Shown here: piece by piece, positions 14,831-19,336 of the stretch
Numbering within the stretch: the first letter of the stretch is position 1
Layout of the letters: every line of letters begins with the position of its first letter
From: SYFY01 sp031385325
Lineage (GTDB): Bacteria > Pseudomonadota > Gammaproteobacteria > Pseudomonadales > Azotimanducaceae
Direction: 5' to 3'
DNA length: 19,336 nt
Assembly: GCA_031385325.1 (NCBI GenBank)
Contig: JANNBJ010000152.1
Location: forward strand, 1 to 19,336
Program-made: the position numbers and the translations under genes
The notes under the pieces: model-generated
The model's database searches: none
Told to the model about the DNA's origin: nothing
Seen by the model: the letters and a program-made list of their open reading frames with translations, nothing else

Positions 14831-15327
14831 GGATCCTGATGCCTGCCCAGGTGATACGCCGCCACCAGACCGCCCAGCAGCAGCATTGACGCCAGCTCCA
14901 CGGCGAGCAGGTACGGTCCAAACAAGGCGATGCCAACCTGCTTGGGATCCACCTCGGTATTGCCGACCACGGCGGTGGATTCTCCCTGCGACAGCAGTAC
15001 AACCAGCTCAACCAGCAGTACCGCTGCAAGCATCACCGGACCAACCCAGGCAGAACCACTGAGCCATTGGCGTTCCTGTCCAACCGTCCGTTGTCCGAGG
15101 TTCAGCATCATCACAACAAAAACAAACAGCACCATGATCGCGCCAGCATAGATGATGATCTCGAGCACCCCGGCAAACGGCGCACCGAGCGTGAAAAACA
15201 CCATCGCAATCGACAGCAGCGACAACACCAGGTACAGCAGCGCGTGTACCGGATTGGTGTTGATGATCACCATGAACGTCGACAGCACGGCCACTGAAGC
15301 TGCGATGTAGAAACCGGCTTCGATCAT
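14827..15327 (-). CDS. nuoJ: NADH-quinone oxidoreductase subunit J
   Basis: Membrane subunit of complex I, 166 residues, five predicted helices by family. The conserved third helix EIIIYAGAIMVLFVFVVMML begins at E56; its Tyr/Gly bulge takes part in the link between quinone reduction and proton pumping. The start ATG 15327 follows the nuoI stop by 7 bases and has GAGG a few bases before it. The frame is open further upstream to 15510, but that would read nuoI out of frame, so it is not used. The stop overlaps the nuoK start by four bases. Confidence 0.95.
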   Translation of the reverse strand: MIEAGFYIAASVAVLSTFMVIINTNPVHALLYLVLSLLSIAMVFFTLGAPFAGVLEIIIYAGAIMVLFVFVVMMLNLGQRTVGQERQWLSGSAWVGPVMLAAVLLVELVVLLSQGESTAVVGNTEVDPKQVGIALFGPYLLAVELASMLLLGGLVAAYHLGRHQDP

Positions 15328-15334
15328 GACAACC

Positions 15335-15928
15335 TCACGACAACAGGCTCTTGTAATCAACCGGCGGTGATTCATCCGCCGCCTCGCCCTTGTCCTTGCC
15401 ATTGATGGACATGCCGGCCACTCGATAGAAGTTGTAGTCGTGGTACTTGCCGGTGCCGGCGATGAGCAGGTGCTCTTTTTCGTAGACCAGATTCTGGCGG
15501 TTGTACTCACCCATCTCGAAATCAGGGGTCAGCTGAATGGCGTTGGTCGGACAGGCCTCTTCGCACATGCCGCAAAAAATACAGCGCGAGAAATTGATCT
15601 GGAAAAACTCCGGATACCAGCGACCATCTTCAGGACGTTCGGCTTTCTGCAGCGAAATGCAGCCAACCGGACAGGCGACCGCACAGAGATTGCAGGCAAC
15701 GCAGCGTTCATCACCATCCGGATCACGGGTCAGCACGATGCGTCCCCGGTACCGCGGGGGTACTTCGGGCATCACCTCGGGATAGAGAATGACATCACGA
15801 GGCCGGAACGCATGCATGAAGACCATGCCAATGGAGCGGAACTGGGATCCGATACCCTGCAGCAAAACGAGCAGTCGATTCATCCCCACACGATTCATCC
15901 CCTCACGATTCATCCCCTCACGAATCAT
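15335..15928 (-). CDS. nuoI: NADH-quinone oxidoreductase subunit I (2x[4Fe-4S])
   Basis: Ferredoxin-like subunit carrying clusters N6a and N6b, which pass electrons toward N2. Two CxxCxxCxxxCP motifs are seen: C76, C79, C82, C86 and C116, C119, C122, C126 (numbering from 15928). The end VDYKSLLS resembles the E. coli C-terminus. The start is unusual: four in-frame ATGs at 15928, 15913, 15898 and 15883 lie in a 15-bp tandem repeat, each behind GGG or GGGG. They give 197, 192, 187 and 182 residues. Related NuoI proteins are about 180 residues, so the last ATG (MNRLLVLLQ) may be ancestral and the others added by repeat expansion. I give the longest frame, which begins four bases after the nuoH stop. 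Confidence 0.93.
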   Translation of the reverse strand: MIREGMNREGMNRVGMNRLLVLLQGIGSQFRSIGMVFMHAFRPRDVILYPEVMPEVPPRYRGRIVLTRDPDGDERCVACNLCAVACPVGCISLQKAERPEDGRWYPEFFQINFSRCIFCGMCEEACPTNAIQLTPDFEMGEYNRQNLVYEKEHLLIAGTGKYHDYNFYRVAGMSINGKDKGEAADESPPVDYKSLLS

Positions 15929-15931
15929 CCC
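15872..15931 (-). repeat. Four 15-bp tandem repeats over the nuoI start
   Basis: On the - strand the units are GGGATGATTCGTGAG (15931-15917), GGGATGAATCGTGAG (15916-15902), GGGATGAATCGTGTG (15901-15887) and GGGATGAATCGACTG (15886-15872). Each contains an ATG in the same frame. The end of one unit plus the beginning of the next makes GAGGGG or GTGGGG right before the next ATG, an SD-like sequence though very close (about 0-3 bases). Translated, they give repeats of MNREG. Confidence 0.9.
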
Positions 15932-15932
15932 G

Positions 15933-16943
15933 TCACACTCCTGGTGTTTGCCATAACACGTACGCCGCGGTGACAAGCAGATTCAGCAACGCCATCGGCA
16001 GACAGACTTTCCACGCCGCTGACATCATCTGGTCGTAACGTGGCCTCGGCAATGAAGCCCGCACCAGAACAAACGCCGCCATGAACACCGCGGCCTTGCT
16101 CGCGAACCAGAAGAATGGAATCTCGGCAAAAAATGGCACTTCCGTTTCGAATGGCACGTGCCAGCCACCAAAAAACAGCACGACCGTGAGACAGGAGATC
16201 AGCACGATGCCGACGTACTCGGCAACCAGGAACATGCCGAATTTCATACCCGAGTACTCGGTGTGATAACCGGCGCCAAGTTCCGCTTCCGCCTCCGGCA
16301 GATCGAAGGGGGTACGGTGGATGACTGCAATGCCGGCCAGTACCCAGACACAGAACCCGAAGAACTGTGAAAAGACAAACCAGCCATGACGCTGGGCGTC
16401 AACGATGTGTGACAGATCGAAACTGCCGGTCTTCATGACGATGCCCATCAGTGACAGGCCCATGAACACTTCATACGAAATCATCTGCGCCGTCGAACGC
16501 AGCCCGCCAAGCAACGCGTATTTGCTGTTCGACGACCAGCCACCCAGCATGACCGCATACACCGCAAGCCCGGCGATGGCGAAGAAGAAGAGAATTCCAT
16601 CATCGGGTGTGGAAACAACCCAGGTCGGGGTGAACGGCACCAGCGCAAAACCGAGCATCATCAGCCCGATCGCCAGCGCCGGCGCGAGTATGAAGGTGAA
16701 CTTGTCGACAAAGGGCGGTATCCAGTCTTCCTTGAAGAAAATCTTGATCATGTCGGCAACTACCTGCAGCAGACCCCACGTGCCGACCCGGTTTGGACCA
16801 TAGCGGTCCTGCCACAGCGCCAGCATCCGACGTTCAACCCAGATCATCTGCGCACCAGCGACCACTGCACCCAGCAAGATGACGATCGCCTTGAAGGCTG
16901 CCCAGAAGATCGCTGCAAGTTCGGCGGTGACCCAATCAAACAT
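15933..16943 (-). CDS. nuoH: NADH-quinone oxidoreductase subunit H
   Basis: Membrane subunit of complex I that forms much of the quinone chamber and the link to the membrane arm. It has 336 residues (E. coli 325). Seen are the first-helix end WVERRMLALWQDRYGPNRVG (35-54) with E37, the DKFTFILAPALA helix, and the conserved quinone-side loop HRTPFDLPEAEAELGAGYHT followed by EYSGMKFG. ATG 16943 has GGGAGG 7 bases upstream, and the gene begins three bases after the nuoG stop. The stop is four bases before the first possible nuoI ATG. Confidence 0.96.
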   Translation of the reverse strand: MFDWVTAELAAIFWAAFKAIVILLGAVVAGAQMIWVERRMLALWQDRYGPNRVGTWGLLQVVADMIKIFFKEDWIPPFVDKFTFILAPALAIGLMMLGFALVPFTPTWVVSTPDDGILFFFAIAGLAVYAVMLGGWSSNSKYALLGGLRSTAQMISYEVFMGLSLMGIVMKTGSFDLSHIVDAQRHGWFVFSQFFGFCVWVLAGIAVIHRTPFDLPEAEAELGAGYHTEYSGMKFGMFLVAEYVGIVLISCLTVVLFFGGWHVPFETEVPFFAEIPFFWFASKAAVFMAAFVLVRASLPRPRYDQMMSAAWKVCLPMALLNLLVTAAYVLWQTPGV

Positions 16944-16946
16944 CGT

Positions 16947-19336
16947 TCAGCCTCCCTTGCTCAGTTCGCAAATCGAGCCCGCAGAAAATGGCGGGACACC
17001 TGGCATGCCGACCGGCAGACCGACTGCCAACCGCGGAAAATCCTCTTTGACAACTACAGGCAGTTCGACAGCCACACCATCAAACATGACACGGACCCTG
17101 TCGCCGCCTTCGATTGCCAGCCGCTGCGCATCCGCGCGACTCAGCATCGCGTAACTCGAACGCGCACGGGCACGAATGGGATCGGCAAGGCCGGTCAGTT
17201 CTTCCGAGCCAAAGTGTTCATACAAGGCAATCAGCCGGGGCATCTCACCCCCGCGTGGCACCGTTGGGGAATAGTACCCCGCCAACCCGGTTGTTCCGGT
17301 GGCAACCACTTGTACGCCTGGATCACCACCCTTCAGTGCACCGCCCACCTCAGCCTGCAATTTGGTCCATGCCTGGGGCGAGTTCCAGCCTGGCGACCAG
17401 GCAAACGGCAACAGCGCTGCAGGGCGGTCTCCCGCATCGGCACCGTTTTGTCCCTCCATCGAAAAACTAAGCGCGGAATCCGGATCCTGAGTTGAGCGTG
17501 GTTCATGAACGAAGACAACCGCTCGTGCCGCGGTTCGGCCCGATTGACGATGTGGTGCGCGCGCAAGGCCCCTGCCTTGCATGCGGAAACTGGCGGATGG
17601 CGCAGCACGACCAACCCCTTTGAACTGCGGCAGATCCATCTCCAAATCGGCCAGCACCGCATCAAGATCTTCTGCCGCTACCGAATCACCGCGCAGTCGC
17701 CCCAACCAGCGCCACGATTCGAGCGTGCCGATTGAGCGGTCGTAATAGGCTGGATCGAAGTTCTGGACATACCGTTGTGCGCGGCCCTCCATATTGACCA
17801 GCGTGCCGGTCGCCTCGGCAAACGTGGCCGCGGGCAGCACGACCTCAGCACGTTGGGCGGTGCCCGTCATCTGATGATCAAGTACCACCAGACTGGCCCG
17901 GCCAAGCAGGCGCTCAAGCATCGGGTGTGACAGCCGACGATCCAGATCATTTTCCAGCACGATGACAACGGCCTCGTGCTCGGCGATGGTTTCAAGCGAA
18001 TCCTCCAGTGCCGGTGCACCGAACATCGCCACACCCAGACTATTGGTTTCCGCTACCGCCAGACTGAGCTGCACTGCCGGATTGAGCTGGTGCAGCGCCC
18101 ATGCAACATTGGCTGCCGCATGAATGACGTTGAGTGATCCGGCACCTGTACCGGAAACAATCAGCGGACGTTTTGCACCGCGCAGCGTCGTGACAATTTC
18201 CTGCACGCGTGTGGCCTGATCGTCACCTTGATCGTCACCTTGATCGTCACTTGGGAATTCCAGCATCGGAGCCCGCGGGTCCAGTGCATTGGCAATGGCA
18301 AAGCCGAAGGTTGCGATAGCCTCCGGTGCCATTCGCAAGGCAAGTTCTGCGATGTCGTCGAGACCCGTCGCGGCGGGGGTGACGATATAAACCGGATTCA
18401 GCGCGCTTTGAGCGATGTCAGCGGCCGACTCGGCCTGCCATTCAGGCACGCGCTTCTCGCGGGTCATGTCAAGGGCTTTGCCACGGGCTGCCTGGCGCAG
18501 TGCCAGCGCAACACGAGGTACGGTCGCGAGCACATCTTCACCGAGCACCAGCACCGCATCAGCTTCATCGATTGCCCGGATGGTCGCGGGGGCCACCGGA
18601 CCTTGTTCAAGGATGCGCAGCACGGCTGTCGTCAACTCGGAGTCCTGCCGAGTCATGCCACTGCAGAACGCCTGCGTGCCCACCAGCGCGCGCAGCATGT
18701 AGTTGGCTTCCAGACTGGCCCGCGGCGAGCCTATGCCGAGAATCTTCCTACCGGAGGTCATCAACTCTCGAACGCGAGTGAGCGCCTGGCTGATCGTCAC
18801 CGTAACAAGCTCGCCAGCCTGCTTCACCAGCGGTTTGCGTGGGCGATCGGCGCGATTCACATAACCATACCCAAATCGGCCGCGATCACACAGGAAGTAG
18901 CCGTTGATCTCGCCGTGATACCGATTTTCGATGCGACGCACCGTGCCGTATCGTTCGCCGGGAGAGATGTTGCAACCCACCGCACAACCCGTGCAGATAC
19001 TCGGCGCGAACTGCATATCCCACTTGCGGGCGTAGTGTTCCGAATGGGTCTTGTCAGTGAAAACTCCCGTGGGACAGATCTCGGTCAGATTGCCTGAGAA
19101 CTCGCTTTCCAGGGTGCCAGGCTGCTGCCGACCGAAGTAGACCTGCGCCGCCGAGCCGAATACACCAAGATCGGTCCCCCCGGCATAGTCGTTGTAATAA
19201 CGGACGCAGCGATAACAGGCGATACAACGATTCATCTCGTGCGCAATGAACGGGCCGAGGTCCTGATTTCGATGGGTACGCTTCGTGAAGTGGTACTGAC
19301 GTTTGTGGTGCCCGGTCATCACCGTCATGTCCTGCA
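16947..19336 (-). CDS. nuoG: NADH-quinone oxidoreductase subunit G, 5' end outside window
   Basis: Large Fe-S subunit of the peripheral arm. The frame is open to the right edge (…LQDMTVMTGHHKR), so the ATG at 19328 is internal and about 115-120 N-terminal residues, with the [2Fe-2S] domain, are missing. Counting from that Met, cluster ligands are C35, C38, C41 and C85 (CIACYRC … EICPTG), and a further set C112, C115, C119 and C147 (CTGCAVGC … LCDRGR) for the N7-type cluster seen in E. coli NuoG. A molybdopterin-oxidoreductase-like fold without cofactor follows. The visible 796 residues plus the missing part give about 910, close to E. coli (908). A DDQG triple repeat lies in a probable surface loop. 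Confidence 0.96.
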   Translation of the reverse strand, partial: QDMTVMTGHHKRQYHFTKRTHRNQDLGPFIAHEMNRCIACYRCVRYYNDYAGGTDLGVFGSAAQVYFGRQQPGTLESEFSGNLTEICPTGVFTDKTHSEHYARKWDMQFAPSICTGCAVGCNISPGERYGTVRRIENRYHGEINGYFLCDRGRFGYGYVNRADRPRKPLVKQAGELVTVTISQALTRVRELMTSGRKILGIGSPRASLEANYMLRALVGTQAFCSGMTRQDSELTTAVLRILEQGPVAPATIRAIDEADAVLVLGEDVLATVPRVALALRQAARGKALDMTREKRVPEWQAESAADIAQSALNPVYIVTPAATGLDDIAELALRMAPEAIATFGFAIANALDPRAPMLEFPSDDQGDDQGDDQATRVQEIVTTLRGAKRPLIVSGTGAGSLNVIHAAANVAWALHQLNPAVQLSLAVAETNSLGVAMFGAPALEDSLETIAEHEAVVIVLENDLDRRLSHPMLERLLGRASLVVLDHQMTGTAQRAEVVLPAATFAEATGTLVNMEGRAQRYVQNFDPAYYDRSIGTLESWRWLGRLRGDSVAAEDLDAVLADLEMDLPQFKGVGRAAPSASFRMQGRGLARAPHRQSGRTAARAVVFVHEPRSTQDPDSALSFSMEGQNGADAGDRPAALLPFAWSPGWNSPQAWTKLQAEVGGALKGGDPGVQVVATGTTGLAGYYSPTVPRGGEMPRLIALYEHFGSEELTGLADPIRARARSSYAMLSRADAQRLAIEGGDRVRVMFDGVAVELPVVVKEDFPRLAVGLPVGMPGVPPFSAGSICELSKGG
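18217..18252 (-). repeat. Three 12-bp in-frame repeats within nuoG
   Basis: On the + strand TGATCGTCACCT occurs at 18217-18228 and 18229-18240, and TGATCGTCACTT at 18241-18252. On the coding strand this yields DDQGDDQGDDQ. The period is a multiple of three, so the frame is kept. It lies in the poorly conserved middle of NuoG, where an acidic loop should be tolerated. Confidence 0.85.

Noticed and set aside
15929..15976. Upstream extension of nuoI to 15976
   Set aside because: It would overlap the end of nuoH and adds residues unlike NuoI; in-frame ATGs directly after the nuoH stop are better.

Overview
The window is GC-rich (about 60% by eye) and tightly packed. It reads as a chromosomal segment of a gammaproteobacterium. 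This rests mainly on the NuoG, NuoI, NuoK and NuoN proteins, whose key residues sit at almost the same positions as in the Escherichia coli complex I. I cannot assign a genus. No rRNA, tRNA or CRISPR array was seen.

Left part (1-6300, + strand). A GAF-type sensor histidine kinase enters from the left edge (1-855). A single-domain response regulator (2673-3044) and a HisKA-REC-class III cyclase protein (3041-4573) follow and overlap by four bases. Together they look like a CyaC-like phosphorelay split over separate genes. The kinase and regulator are separated by about 1.8 kb of accessory DNA (856-2672). It holds a REP-like hairpin/tandem array, an intact ribbon-helix-helix/PIN (VapC-type) toxin-antitoxin pair, a possible Fic remnant, a second tandem array, a decayed copy of a histidine-kinase ATPase domain, and a wrecked MntA-HepT pair. 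After the cyclase come a broken AAA_14/DUF4143 ATPase gene and an unrecognised 448-residue single-pass membrane protein.

Middle (6301-9600). A crotonase-family gene (+) converges on an HSL-type alpha/beta hydrolase (-). A 169-bp nested inverted repeat lies between their 3' ends. Upstream of the hydrolase is a gene-free block dense in perfect palindromes (8470-8648), followed by a classical SDR gene (-).

Right part (9605-19336, - strand). This is the distal half of a complex I operon in the standard order nuoG-H-I-J-K-L-M-N, with nuoG running off the right edge. Gaps are 10 nt or less, and two junctions overlap by four bases. The SDR follows nuoN after 28 nt and may be co-transcribed. The start of nuoI is a four-fold 15-bp tandem repeat in which every unit carries an in-frame ATG behind an SD-like GGGG stretch.

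The most interesting items are the multiplied nuoI start, the signalling operon interrupted by a toxin-antitoxin graveyard that includes a decayed kinase copy, the cyclase with non-standard substrate residues, and the two structured intergenic elements. I see nothing that is clearly a new defence or mobile system.
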